NCBI RefSeq assembly: GCF_000685865.1 | Contig: NZ_JMKS01000003.1 | Coordinates: 496,001 to 560,000, forward strand | Reading direction: 5' to 3' | Length of the DNA: 64,000 bases | From: Exiguobacterium antarcticum DSM 14480 | Lineage (GTDB): Bacteria; Bacillota; Bacilli; Exiguobacteriales; Exiguobacteriaceae | Shown here: piece by piece, positions 46,844-55,285 of the stretch | How the letters are laid out: each line of letters starts with the position of its first letter | Numbering within the stretch: position 1 is the stretch's first letter | Program-made: the position numbers and the translations under genes | The notes under the pieces: model-generated | What the model was told of the DNA's origin: nothing | Database searches by the model: none | What the model saw: the letters and a program-made list of their open reading frames with translations, nothing else

Positions 46844-47484
46844 AGGAAAGCGTTCTCCATTCGCAGACGCTCATTTTCTTTCTCGAGTTGTTTCATTTCA
46901 ATAGTGAAACGTTCTCCAGCGGTCAATTCTTCCTTCGGTTTCCGACGTCCCCGGCGGTCCAACAGTGCGTCTATCCCGTCTTTCTCGAACTTCCTTACCC
47001 AGCTGTAGATTTGTTGATACGAGACCCGATGGGTCTTCATGGTGTGTTGATAGTCTTTCCCGTTCTGTATGCAGTCCATAACTGCCTCGACGCGCTCTTC
47101 GAATGTTGTTTTTCTTGCTTTGGTCATAGTGAATCGCTCCTTCAACGGTTTCCCTTGAGTACTATGACCAGTATACTGGCTAATCCATCTTTGAAGCACG
47201 CTCTTACTCGAGATGCCGAATCTTAGCGTGGCACTCCTGAGTGATTCCTCACGGTCTAGCACTGCGCGTACGGCCTGTGTTTTCAGTTCTTCTGAATAGC
47301 GTGTCCATCCCGTTCTATTACTTAGAGCTGAGGCACCACCGTGACGGTATCGTCTTCGCCAAGTATTCAACGTATCGAGTGAAAGCTCGAAGAGCGACGC
47401 AATCTCCTTTAACGTATATGTTCCGTTATCGTACATCTGTATGATGTGTATTTTTTCATCAAGCAAAAATTTAGATGTGGCCAT
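46807..47484 (-). CDS. IS3-family transposase OrfA
   Basis: A 225-residue DNA-binding protein with two helix-turn-helix domains (about 8-60, YTLKEIASLFELSLDTLNTW, and about 120-170, HRVSYQQIYSWVRKFE), as in IS150 OrfA. They are followed by a leucine-zipper-like helix (QLEKENERLRMENAFLKK) that runs into the frameshift site. I start at ATG 47484 behind GAAGGGAG; the frame opens earlier at 47502. Confidence 0.9.
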   Translation of the reverse strand: MATSKFLLDEKIHIIQMYDNGTYTLKEIASLFELSLDTLNTWRRRYRHGGASALSNRTGWTRYSEELKTQAVRAVLDREESLRSATLRFGISSKSVLQRWISQYTGHSTQGKPLKERFTMTKARKTTFEERVEAVMDCIQNGKDYQHTMKTHRVSYQQIYSWVRKFEKDGIDALLDRRGRRKPKEELTAGERFTIEMKQLEKENERLRMENAFLKKLEEIERRSR

Positions 47485-47607
47485 AGAAAAAGCTCCCTTC
47501 AAAAGTAGACAGTTTTGTTATTTCAACTGTCTATTTTTGTGGGAGCATATCACTTTTCACGGGATCATCGGCCTTTTCTATACAAATTCTTATGGTTTAC
47601 GAAAGAA

Positions 47608-47652
47608 AAGGGAGTTGGATTTTCGGATCAAACACCGGAAATCCAACTCCTT
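47608..47652 (-). terminator. hairpin, likely terminator of tyrS
   Basis: On the minus strand GGAGTTGGATTTcCGG..CCGaAAATCCAACTCC closes a long stem and is followed by CTTTTCTTT. It lies about 65 bp after tyrS and within the repeat region. Confidence 0.6.
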
Positions 47653-47713
47653 TCATTCATTTTAATCGAGAGACGCCCTCAATTTTGAGTCAGCGTTGTT
47701 TTTGTGGTTATGT

Positions 47714-48961
47714 TCAAGCATGTTCCAAGACAAAGTATTTCTTTTTCCCACGCCGGATGATCGTGAAGTCACCAATCGCATCTTGTTTCGTGATCTCTTT
47801 CGTCAGTTCTTGTTCGCGATCTCCGTTGATGTAAATGGCACCATTCGTCACATCTTCGCGCGCTTGACGTTTTGACGGGCTGATCTTCGCCTCGACCAGG
47901 ACATCGACAAGGTTCGTGTGCTCACCAAGCGTAAAACGTGGCATTCCTTTAAAGGCGTCCGCAATGTCTTCTGCTTTCAACGCTTTGATTTCTCCGCTAA
48001 AGAGTGCTTTCGTGATACGTTCTGCTTGCTCCAAGGCCTCCGTTCCATGAACGAGGACGGTCATCTCTTCTGCTAGTCGACGCTGCGCTACCCGTTTTTC
48101 TGGTGCGGTTTCTACTTCTTGTTGGAGTGCAATGATTTCTTCATGCGTCAAGAACGTAAAGTATTTCAAGAACTTGATGACATCTAAATCATCGACGTTA
48201 AACCAAAACTGGTAGAATTCGTATGGTGTCGTTTTTTCCGCATCGAGCCAGACTGCACCGCCTGCCGTTTTTCCGAACTTTTGTCCATCTGATTTCGTGA
48301 CAAGAGGGACCGTCATCCCGAATGCTTTTTGATCATGTCCGACACGACGAATCAATTCCATTCCCGCCGTGATATTCCCCCACTGATCGCTTCCTCCAAC
48401 CTGGAGGCGGCAGCCTTCATTTTCGTATAACTTCAAAAAATCGAATGATTGTAACAACATGTACGAAAACTCTGTGAACGAAATCCCATTTTGGAGGCGG
48501 GAATCCACGGAATCCTTGGCTAACATGTAGCTGATCGGGAAATGTTTTCCGATATCGCGCAAGAAATCGATGATCGTCAAATCCTTTGTCCAATCTAAGT
48601 TATTGGCAATCGTCACCGGGTTTTCACCTGCAAGCGGTAAGAAACGGGATAATTGTCCTTTGATTCGGTTTGCAAATTCTTCGACGATATCCGATGTATT
48701 CAATGAACGTTCTGTTGAACGACCACTTGGATCACCAATCATACCTGTTGCGCCGCCGACTAGTCCAATTACGTGATGCCCCGCTTCTTGGAACCGTTTG
48801 AGGACAAGAATCGGCAATAAGTGTCCGATGTGTAACGAATCCGCTGTCGGATCAAATCCTGTATACAGCGTCGTCGGGTTTGCGAGTAATTCTTTTATCC
48901 CTGTTTCGTCTGTCATTTGACTAATTAAACCACGAAACTCTAAGTCTTCCAGTAACGTCAT
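47714..48961 (-). CDS. tyrS: tyrosyl-tRNA synthetase
   Basis: A 415-residue class I synthetase charging tRNA-Tyr. The HIGH motif is in DPTADSLHIGHLLP (about 40-53), the KMSKS-like loop in KFGKTAGGAVW, and the C-terminal S4-like RNA-binding domain has ISPSKRQAREDVTNGAIYING. GGGGAA precedes ATG. It is preceded by a T-box whose specifier reads tyrosine. Confidence 0.97.
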   Translation of the reverse strand: MTLLEDLEFRGLISQMTDETGIKELLANPTTLYTGFDPTADSLHIGHLLPILVLKRFQEAGHHVIGLVGGATGMIGDPSGRSTERSLNTSDIVEEFANRIKGQLSRFLPLAGENPVTIANNLDWTKDLTIIDFLRDIGKHFPISYMLAKDSVDSRLQNGISFTEFSYMLLQSFDFLKLYENEGCRLQVGGSDQWGNITAGMELIRRVGHDQKAFGMTVPLVTKSDGQKFGKTAGGAVWLDAEKTTPYEFYQFWFNVDDLDVIKFLKYFTFLTHEEIIALQQEVETAPEKRVAQRRLAEEMTVLVHGTEALEQAERITKALFSGEIKALKAEDIADAFKGMPRFTLGEHTNLVDVLVEAKISPSKRQAREDVTNGAIYINGDREQELTKEITKQDAIGDFTIIRRGKKKYFVLEHA

Positions 48962-48981
48962 CTGTCTTCCCCCTAAAATAA

Positions 48982-49234
48982 TCTAAAAAAAACCGTCCCC
49001 TCGAATAAACGAAGGGACGGAAGATTCCGTGGTACCACCCTAATTGCATGAAATTCATGCCACTTAGATTGCCGATAACGGGGCACATCCGCTTGATTTC
49101 TCAAGAAGCTCCTGGAAGCGTAATTCATGAAAGCGCTATGTCCTAGTTCGCAGCACCACTAGGTCTCTGATACAGGGAGCGATTCATTACTCAATTCCAT
49201 TCACAGCTTATTTTTTATATAATCACATTAAGAT
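48982..49234 (-). promoter_or_regulatory. T-box leader of tyrS
   Basis: On the minus strand the core GGGTGGTACCACG is at 49028-49040 and the terminator CCGTCCCTTCG..CGAGGGGACGG with eight T at 48982-49020. The AGTAATGAA loop motif is present in Stem I. The codon opposite it is TAC (complement of 49120-49122) in GAATTACGC, a tyrosine codon, agreeing with the gene. Confidence 0.93.
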
Positions 49235-49240
49235 GTTTCA

Positions 49241-49270
49241 ATGATACGTCGAAGCAGAATCCACTGTCAA
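49241..49270 (-). promoter_or_regulatory. promoter of tyrS T-box transcript
   Basis: -35 TTGACA (49265-49270), 18-bp spacer, -10 TATCAT (49241-49246). Confidence 0.75.
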
Positions 49271-49293
49271 GCCACTTTCTGATACTTCAGATA

Positions 49294-49302
49294 TGGTATA
49301 AT
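49294..49302 (+). promoter_or_regulatory. extended -10 promoter of the class A PBP gene
   Basis: TGGTATAAT on the plus strand, 62 bp upstream of ATG 49364; no strong -35. Confidence 0.6.
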
Positions 49303-49363
49303 ACGCCTATCTGTGATTTAATGTTAATTTACACCCAAGTTTAAGATGTAAAGGAGATCATTT

Positions 49364-52015
49364 ATGCGCGAGAACTGGTTCAAGTTTTGGAATCATCCCC
49401 GGACGAAAGCCGTTCGGCACTGGTCGAATATCACATACGACGTATCTTGGAATATCATTTTATTCCTCATTATAGGTGTCTTACTGGTCGGAAGTTTTTC
49501 TGTCGGAGCAGCTGGAGGCTATTTTGCGTCGCTCGTCAAAGATACAAAAGCACCTCAATTGACGGAAATGAAGCAACAAGTGAATAGTTATGCCATTACG
49601 AGTCAGATTTATTGGGGAAGTGGCGAAAAGTTGACGAACATCTCGACAGATGAAGAACGTCAACCTGTCGATATCAAAGAAATTTCACCCTATCTACTCG
49701 ATGCCGTTTTATCAACGGAAGATGTTGATTTTTACGAACATGATGGTGTTGTGCCAAAAGCAACATTACGTGCCGTTTTGCAAGAACTCACGAACTCCGC
49801 TTCACGAACAGGCGGCAGTACGCTCACGCAACAGTTGATTAAAAACCAAATCTTAACGAACGAAGTGTCATTCGAACGAAAAGCAAAAGAAATCATCTTA
49901 GCGCTTCGTCTGGAAAATGCGATGACAAAAGATGAAATCCTGCAAGCGTATCTGAACGTCGTCTCGTTCGGTCGAAACTCACTTGGTCGCAACATCGCTG
50001 GAATCGAAGCAGCCTCACGTGGGGTCTTCAATAAACCAGCGAAAAGATTGACGTTACCACAAGCTGCCTTCTTAGCGGGTATCCCGAAAAACCCGTACTA
50101 CTACACACCGTACCTTCAAGGTGGTGTCATCAAAAAAGACCTGACACCAAGTACCAACCGCATGAAAACGGTTTTAAAGCGGATGTATGTCGCCCAAAAC
50201 ATTACGAAAGCACAGTACGAAAAAGCTGTAAAATACGATATCACAAAAGACTTCGCCAAAACATCAACACGGTCACGTGAGACGTATCCGTACGTCTATG
50301 ATTTGGCTGAAAAAGAAGCCTTAAAAATCATGACCAGTTATTTCATGAAGCAAGACGGTGTTAAAGAAGATGAAGTCAAACCGTCTGAACTCGCTGAAGT
50401 CAAAGCGAATTATCAAGATCAAGCACTTGTCGCGATCCGCCAAGGCGGTTATAAAATTCACCTGACGCTTGATAAAAAAATTCATGAAGCGATGCAGACG
50501 CCTGCTAAAAATGCAGCCAATTTCCCAAGTACACTTCAGTATAAACAAGTCGTTGATCCAAAAACGAAAAAAACGGTCAACAAAAAAGATCCGGAAGAGA
50601 CAGCTGCCGTCTTGATGCAAAATGAGACCGGTCGTATTCTAGGTTTTGTTGGTGGACGTTATACAGATGGAGCTGCGGATGACTTCAACCGTGCTTTCCA
50701 AGCGAAACGCCAAATCGGATCAACCGCTAAACCGATTCTCGTCTATTCAAACGGAATCGAAAACGGATTGATTACACCAGCTTCGACGATCAATGATGAA
50801 GAATATTATTACCAAACTGTTCCTCGCCAACCGGGAGATAACCCGATCAATAATGAAGGCGGACGTTACCGTGGGAACGTTACGATTCGAGAAGCACTCG
50901 AACTTTCGCTGAACGTCCCTGCCGTTAAGACGTACGAAAAAATGAACATGTCAAACTCGATTCAAAAGTTAGTCGACATGGGGATCGAAATTCCCGATAA
51001 CATCCGTTACGCGCCTTCTGCCGCGCTCGGGACGATGGAAATCACACCGGTTGAGCTTGCAGGTGCTTATGCGACACTCGCGAACTACGGTGAATATGTC
51101 AAACCGTATATCATCTCCAAAATTACGAAGGATGGCAAAAATATTTATAAAGCGAAATCAAAGAAAAAACGAATTTATGAAGATCGGACTGCCTATTTAA
51201 CATTAGATATGATGCGCGGTGTCTTTGATAAAGGAACGGCTCAGTATGCGAATTCCTTACTCAAGGTGCCAGGAGATTGGGCTGGTAAAACAGGGACGAC
51301 GAACGAAATCAAAGATTCCTACCTTGTTGGTTCAACACCTGGTGTTACACTCGCTGTCTGGACGGGACATGACCAAAACAACTCATTGTTTGGTGCGACG
51401 ACCTATTATCAACGAACACAAAATGTTTGGGCTCAAATGGCCAACCTGACGTATAATGCGAACAGCAGTTACTTCAAATCAGGTGCTCGCTTCAATCAGC
51501 CAGCATCCGTCAGCGCCAATGACTTTAAAAACACAGGGCGTTTCAAAGAGGAAGACAAAAAGAAAAAAGAAGCTGAGGCGAAGAAAAAAGCTGCGGAAGA
51601 AAAGAAAAAAGCTGCGGAAGAAAAGAAAAAACAAGCAGAAGCGGAAGCGAAGAAAAAAGCGGATGCTGCGAAAGCAGACGATGCCAAACAAAAAGCGGAT
51701 GACGCAAAAGCGAAAGCCGATGCAGACGCCAAACGTAAAGCGGACGACGCAAAAGCGAAAGCCGATGCGGACGCCAAACGTAAAGCAGACGACGCAAAAG
51801 CAAAAGCCGATGCAGACGCCAAACGTAAAGCGGACGACGCAAAAGCGAAGGCCGATGCAGACGCCAAACGTAAAGCGGATGCCGCAAAAGCGAAGGCCGA
51901 TGCAGACGCCAAACGTAAAGCGGACGCCGCGGCTAAAAAAGCAGCAGAGGCAAAAGCGAAGGCTGAAGCAAAGGCAAAAAAGAAAGCCAATGAGGACAAG
52001 AAAAACACTGAGTAA
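49364..52015 (+). CDS. class A penicillin-binding protein (PBP1A type) with repeat tail
   Basis: An 883-residue bifunctional cell-wall synthase. A cytoplasmic start and one membrane helix (about 28-50) are followed by a glycosyltransferase domain with catalytic Glu119 (STEDVDFYEH) and GGSTLTQQLIKNQ. The transpeptidase domain has Ser453 (GSTAKP), SLN (ELSLNVPAVK) and KTG at 642-644 (AGKTGTTNE). The last ~155 residues are a Lys/Ala/Asp-rich extracytoplasmic tail containing five 15-residue repeats KADDAKAKADADAKR. It lies between tyrS and acsA, where B. subtilis has no gene. Confidence 0.95.
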   Translation: MRENWFKFWNHPRTKAVRHWSNITYDVSWNIILFLIIGVLLVGSFSVGAAGGYFASLVKDTKAPQLTEMKQQVNSYAITSQIYWGSGEKLTNISTDEERQPVDIKEISPYLLDAVLSTEDVDFYEHDGVVPKATLRAVLQELTNSASRTGGSTLTQQLIKNQILTNEVSFERKAKEIILALRLENAMTKDEILQAYLNVVSFGRNSLGRNIAGIEAASRGVFNKPAKRLTLPQAAFLAGIPKNPYYYTPYLQGGVIKKDLTPSTNRMKTVLKRMYVAQNITKAQYEKAVKYDITKDFAKTSTRSRETYPYVYDLAEKEALKIMTSYFMKQDGVKEDEVKPSELAEVKANYQDQALVAIRQGGYKIHLTLDKKIHEAMQTPAKNAANFPSTLQYKQVVDPKTKKTVNKKDPEETAAVLMQNETGRILGFVGGRYTDGAADDFNRAFQAKRQIGSTAKPILVYSNGIENGLITPASTINDEEYYYQTVPRQPGDNPINNEGGRYRGNVTIREALELSLNVPAVKTYEKMNMSNSIQKLVDMGIEIPDNIRYAPSAALGTMEITPVELAGAYATLANYGEYVKPYIISKITKDGKNIYKAKSKKKRIYEDRTAYLTLDMMRGVFDKGTAQYANSLLKVPGDWAGKTGTTNEIKDSYLVGSTPGVTLAVWTGHDQNNSLFGATTYYQRTQNVWAQMANLTYNANSSYFKSGARFNQPASVSANDFKNTGRFKEEDKKKKEAEAKKKAAEEKKKAAEEKKKQAEAEAKKKADAAKADDAKQKADDAKAKADADAKRKADDAKAKADADAKRKADDAKAKADADAKRKADDAKAKADADAKRKADAAKAKADADAKRKADAAAKKAAEAKAKAEAKAKKKANEDKKNTE
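51692..51916 (+). repeat. five tandem 45-bp repeats in the PBP gene
   Basis: Copies begin at 51692, 51737, 51782, 51827 and 51872, each 45 bp and in frame, coding for KADDAKAKADADAKR (last copy KADAAKAKADADAKR). Copies differ by only a few silent changes, so copy number has probably changed recently by slippage or recombination. Confidence 0.93.
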
Positions 52016-52035
52016 CGCACGCCTTCTTTTTAACC

Positions 52036-52067
52036 ATCGCCCCTTCAGTGGGCGATGGTTTTTTTGT
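52036..52067 (+). terminator. terminator of the PBP gene
   Basis: AACCATCGCCC / GGGCGATGGTT with a 7-nt loop followed by a T run. Confidence 0.88.
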
Positions 52068-52073
52068 CGCTTT

Positions 52074-52141
52074 TAGTAAACCGCCAAAGACCACCTGCAT
52101 CCAAATTCATTTTGGATGCAGGTGGTCTTTAATGGTTTACT
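52074..52141. terminator. long hairpin between PBP and acsA, likely acsA terminator
   Basis: AAAGACCACCTGCATCCAAA pairs perfectly with TTTGGATGCAGGTGGTCTTT, and outer GTAAACC/GGTTTAC arms extend the pairing to almost 70 bp. The convergent position supports termination of acsA, although the T tail is weak (CTTTGGC on the minus strand). Confidence 0.65.
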
Positions 52142-52158
52142 GTTCGATCAAGTTGTTA

Positions 52159-53862
52159 TCAATCTTCCATCGTCGAAAGGTCACCCGCTTCAAGATTCAA
52201 TTCCCAGGCCTTTAAGACACGACGCATGATTTTTCCGCTTCGTGTTTTCGGCAATTTATCCCGGAAGTCAATTTCCCGAGGTGCTGCATGTGCTGCCAGC
52301 CCTTCTTTGACGAATTTTTGAATTTCTTGTTTTAATTCTTCGGTCGGTTCATAACCATCCCGTAAAGAAATGAAGGCTTTGATGATTTCACCACGTACCG
52401 GATCCGGTTTCCCGATGACACCAGCCTCTGCGACAGCCGGGTGCTCAACGAGTCGGCTTTCGACTTCGAACGGTCCGACACGTTCTCCAGCAGTCATGAT
52501 GACATCATCCACACGTCCTTGGAACCAGAAGTACCCTTCATCGTCCATATAAGCAGAATCGCCAGAGACATACCAGCCTTTAAAGAAATACGAATCATAT
52601 TTTTGCGGATTGTTCCAGATTTGACGCATCATCGATGGCCATGGTGTTTTCAGTGCTAAATTCCCCATTCGGAACGGAGGGAGTTCATTTCCTTGATCAT
52701 CGACAATCGCGGCTTGCGTACCTGGAATCGGTTTCCCCATCGATCCTGGTTTAATATCCATCGATTTATAATTACAGATCATCATCGCACCGGTCTCTGT
52801 CATCCACCATGTGTCATGAATCCGTTGGTCAAACGCTTCTTTCCCCCACCGGATGACTTCTGGATTAAGTGGTTCCCCGACTGAGAGGACATGGCGCAGA
52901 CTGGATAAATCGTGTGTATTCGCAATTTCAGCTCCAGCTCCCATCAGCATCCGGAATGCCGTTGGTGCACTGTACCAGACTGTCACTTTATATTTTTCGA
53001 TGACACTATACCAAAAGTCCGGATTAAACCGTCCCCCGACGACCACATTCGTCGCTCCATTTAAAAACGGAGCAAAGATACCGTAACTTGTGCCGGTCAC
53101 CCATCCTGGATCAGCGGTACACCAGTACACATCCTCTTCTTGTAGATCAAGCACCCAACGTCCCGTCATCATATGCTGAATCATCGCATTTTGAACGTGC
53201 AGGACACCTTTTGGTTTTCCGGTCGAACCTGATGTGTAGTGCAAGATCAAACCATCTTCTCGGTCTAGCCAGACCGGTTCAAACACATCTGATGCTTGTT
53301 CGAAAGCAACCCGAAAATCAGAAATTTTCTCATTTGTTTTAATCTCTTCATCCACTAAAAAAATTTGTTCGAGGGATGTCAACTCATCCACCGGAACACG
53401 TGGCAACAAGGCTTTGGTCGTAATCAACATTTTTGCTTCTGAATCAAGTAACCGATCCCGAACGGCTTGCTCCATGAAAGCTTCAAACAACGGACCTACG
53501 ATGGCTCCAACCTTCAGGGCACCTAGTAGAGCAAAATACAGTTCTGGTGAACGTGGCATGAAGATGAAAATTCGATCTCCTGCTTGGATTCCCGCATCTT
53601 TGAGGACGTTTGCGGCTTTATTCGTCAATCGTTTCATATCCGCATACGTAAAGGTCTGTTCTGTCGTCCCGTCAAAATAAATCAACGCTTTTTTATTCGC
53701 CCGTTCCCCTTCTGCATGACGATCGATTGCTTCATAGGCCATATTGACTTTCCCCGTCGTCGCCCATGAAAAATAGTGTTCTGCTTCTTTCCAATCATAT
53801 GAATCTGATCCATCATATTCGGATAACCAATGCTTCCCCGGAAGCGCTTTCAAAACTTTCAT
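52159..53862 (-). CDS. acsA: acetyl-CoA synthetase
   Basis: A 567-residue AMP-forming enzyme that activates acetate to acetyl-CoA. The ATP motif is LHYTSGSTGKPKGVLH (about 213-228), with WWMTETGAMM and the hinge FWFQGRVDDVI. The regulatory lysine is Lys544 in PKTRSGKIMRR, the residue that AcuA acetylates in B. subtilis (Lys549 there, the same distance from the end). The divergent acuABC genes encode its acetylation switch. A cre-like site lies at the start of the coding region. Confidence 0.97.
   Translation of the reverse strand: MKVLKALPGKHWLSEYDGSDSYDWKEAEHYFSWATTGKVNMAYEAIDRHAEGERANKKALIYFDGTTEQTFTYADMKRLTNKAANVLKDAGIQAGDRIFIFMPRSPELYFALLGALKVGAIVGPLFEAFMEQAVRDRLLDSEAKMLITTKALLPRVPVDELTSLEQIFLVDEEIKTNEKISDFRVAFEQASDVFEPVWLDREDGLILHYTSGSTGKPKGVLHVQNAMIQHMMTGRWVLDLQEEDVYWCTADPGWVTGTSYGIFAPFLNGATNVVVGGRFNPDFWYSVIEKYKVTVWYSAPTAFRMLMGAGAEIANTHDLSSLRHVLSVGEPLNPEVIRWGKEAFDQRIHDTWWMTETGAMMICNYKSMDIKPGSMGKPIPGTQAAIVDDQGNELPPFRMGNLALKTPWPSMMRQIWNNPQKYDSYFFKGWYVSGDSAYMDDEGYFWFQGRVDDVIMTAGERVGPFEVESRLVEHPAVAEAGVIGKPDPVRGEIIKAFISLRDGYEPTEELKQEIQKFVKEGLAAHAAPREIDFRDKLPKTRSGKIMRRVLKAWELNLEAGDLSTMED
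53839..53852 (-). promoter_or_regulatory. cre-like site at the 5' end of acsA
   Basis: TGAAAGCGCTTCCG on the minus strand, covering acsA codons 5-9, matches TGWAANCGNTNWCA at 12 of 14 positions. A cre downstream of the start fits the known CcpA repression of acsA in Bacillus. Confidence 0.5.
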
Positions 53863-53895
53863 GTCTCGTTCCTCCCCTTCGCTGTTCTCTTCTAC

Positions 53896-53923
53896 ATTAT
53901 AAGCTAGTTATCGTGTAGTTCAA
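53896..53923 (-). promoter_or_regulatory. promoter of acsA
   Basis: -35 TTGAAC (53918-53923), 16-bp spacer, -10 TATAAT (53896-53901). Confidence 0.65.
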
Positions 53924-53978
53924 TCCATTTGCCGTCAATTTGTTAAAAAATCCCTCTCTTTCTCCACCTGCTTTCGAC

Positions 53979-53984
53979 TATAAT
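53979..53984 (+). promoter_or_regulatory. -10 element of acuABC
   Basis: TATAAT 24 bp before acuA ATG 54009. The -35 region is poor. Confidence 0.45.
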
Positions 53985-54008
53985 ATACAAGAAGGTGGTG
54001 ACGCTTAC

Positions 54009-54641
54009 ATGTTTGAAAAACAATTCAATCATCGTACTCATGAAACATCGCTTGGTCCAGTTGAAATCGAGGGACCCGTCTCAAGCCGGGTCCTCGCTAC
54101 GTACACGCTTGATCCAGGATTGACAGCCTTCCGACAACCACTCGAACAACATCAGGCACTTGTTGAAATCGCGGACCTTAAAGAAGGTCGAATCATCGTC
54201 GCAAGACAAGGGACCGACATCATCGGTTACGTGACGTTTCTGTATCCCGATCCGTATGAGACATGGAGTGAAGGAAATAACCCGTACATTTTAGAATTAG
54301 GTGCCATCGAAGTAGCTGCCCGTTTTCGTGGACAACAGATTGGGAAAAAGCTACTCGAAGTGTCGATGCTTGATCCCGCAATGGAACATTACTTGATTTT
54401 GACGACAGAATATTATTGGCATTGGGATTTAAAAGGAAGCGGCTTATCCGTTTGGGATTATCGCAAAATCATGGAAAAAATGATGAATCATGGTGGTCTT
54501 GTCTTTTTCCCGACGGATGATCCAGAAATCGCCTCGCATCCTGCCAATTGTTTAATGGCACGCATCGGAAAACATGTCGCACCCGAAGTCGTCGCACATT
54601 TTGATGCGTTACGACTCCGCCGTCGCTTCATGTACGATTAA
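54009..54641 (+). CDS. acuA: protein acetyltransferase AcuA
   Basis: A 210-residue GNAT acetyltransferase that inactivates AcsA by acetylating its active-site lysine. The acetyl-CoA motif region is ELGAIEVAARFRGQQIGKKL (about 96-115). I start at ATG 54009 (MFEKQFNH) behind AAGGTGGTGA, giving the same length as B. subtilis AcuA; the frame is open to 53940. First gene of acuABC, divergent from acsA. Confidence 0.95.
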   Translation: MFEKQFNHRTHETSLGPVEIEGPVSSRVLATYTLDPGLTAFRQPLEQHQALVEIADLKEGRIIVARQGTDIIGYVTFLYPDPYETWSEGNNPYILELGAIEVAARFRGQQIGKKLLEVSMLDPAMEHYLILTTEYYWHWDLKGSGLSVWDYRKIMEKMMNHGGLVFFPTDDPEIASHPANCLMARIGKHVAPEVVAHFDALRLRRRFMYD

Positions 54642-54652
54642 GGAGGGGTCGC

Positions 54653-55285
54653 ATGTTAATCGAACAAATCATGAAGACACACTGTATCACGATTCAACCA
54701 ACAAATTCGATTGCTCATGCTGCTGATTTGATGCGCCGTCATCAGATCCGTCATCTCCCGGTGACGAATGCTCGCCATGAACTGCTCGGGCTCATCGGAC
54801 TAACGGAGATACAAAGCGCAAGTAGTGTCTTTCATCCAGATACCTTTTTAGCGGATCAACAAAATTCCGTTTCAAGCATCATGCAACGGACACCGATGAC
54901 TGCCCATCCACTAGATTTCATCGAGGATGCCGCTGTCTTGTTTTATGAACACCGCCTATCTTGTCTTCCGATCGTCCGCGGTCGCCGACTAGTCGGATTG
55001 ATTACGGAAACGGATTTGTTACGGACATTCGTCCAGCTGACTGGCGCACTCGAACCGAGTTCACAAATCGAAATCCGGGTTGAAAACACGGCCGGGACTT
55101 TAGCAAAAATTGCCGCGTTACTTGCTAAAACGAATGTCAATATCTTAAATGTCTTAGTATATCCGACCGATGATCCGTACGTTCGTATCGTTGCCTTTCG
55201 TGTCCAGACGATGAATCCTATCCGGGTCATCGAAAAATTACGAAAGGAAGGATTTGATGTGCTCGGTCCTGATGTGAGCCGATGA
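54653..55285 (+). CDS. acuB: AcuB, CBS and ACT domain protein
   Basis: A 210-residue protein with two CBS repeats (about 1-60 and 75-130) and a C-terminal ACT domain (about 137-205, IEIRVENTAGTLAKIAALLA). It belongs to the acetate-utilisation operon; its molecular task is not known, but nucleotide and amino-acid sensing is suggested by the domains. It lies 11 bp after acuA, and its stop overlaps the acuC start by 4 bp. Confidence 0.93.
   Translation: MLIEQIMKTHCITIQPTNSIAHAADLMRRHQIRHLPVTNARHELLGLIGLTEIQSASSVFHPDTFLADQQNSVSSIMQRTPMTAHPLDFIEDAAVLFYEHRLSCLPIVRGRRLVGLITETDLLRTFVQLTGALEPSSQIEIRVENTAGTLAKIAALLAKTNVNILNVLVYPTDDPYVRIVAFRVQTMNPIRVIEKLRKEGFDVLGPDVSR

Larger units (their letters stand above)
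45889..47547 (-). mobile_element. IS3-family (IS150-group) insertion sequence
   Basis: About 1.66 kb. Both ends begin TGCTCCC, and the inner part of the inverted repeat shares TAGACAG, GAAATAA and AAAA blocks (45889-45923 against 47513-47547). It contains orfA and orfB in overlapping frames with an A6G slippery site. No matching 3-5 bp direct repeats flank the ends (GAAC left, TATC right), so the target duplication is lost or the ends are off by a few bases. Element looks intact. Confidence 0.88.
45717..47702. repeat. inverted-repeat-bounded (MITE-like) region split by an IS3-family element
   Basis: The left edge AAAACGGGGCTGACTCA (45717-45733) and the right edge, read as reverse complement, AAAACAACGCTGACTCA (47686-47702) form an imperfect terminal inverted repeat. 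Without the IS, the enclosed DNA is about 330 bp and carries no gene. It is full of hairpins: GGAAGCGC..GCGCTTCC inside ATCCTCG..CGAGGAT, and GGAGTTGGATTT..AAATCCAACTCC near 47610-47650. It fills nearly the whole bioY-tyrS gap. The interpretation as a MITE-like unit is inference. Confidence 0.5.

Noticed and set aside
51692-51916. Regular 45-bp repeats as a possible CRISPR array
   Set aside because: Repeats are contiguous, in frame and without spacers; they code for a protein tail.
51496-52020. Long alanine/phenylalanine-rich antisense frame opposite the PBP tail
   Set aside because: It is the mirror of the K/A/D repeat; low complexity, no ribosome binding site.
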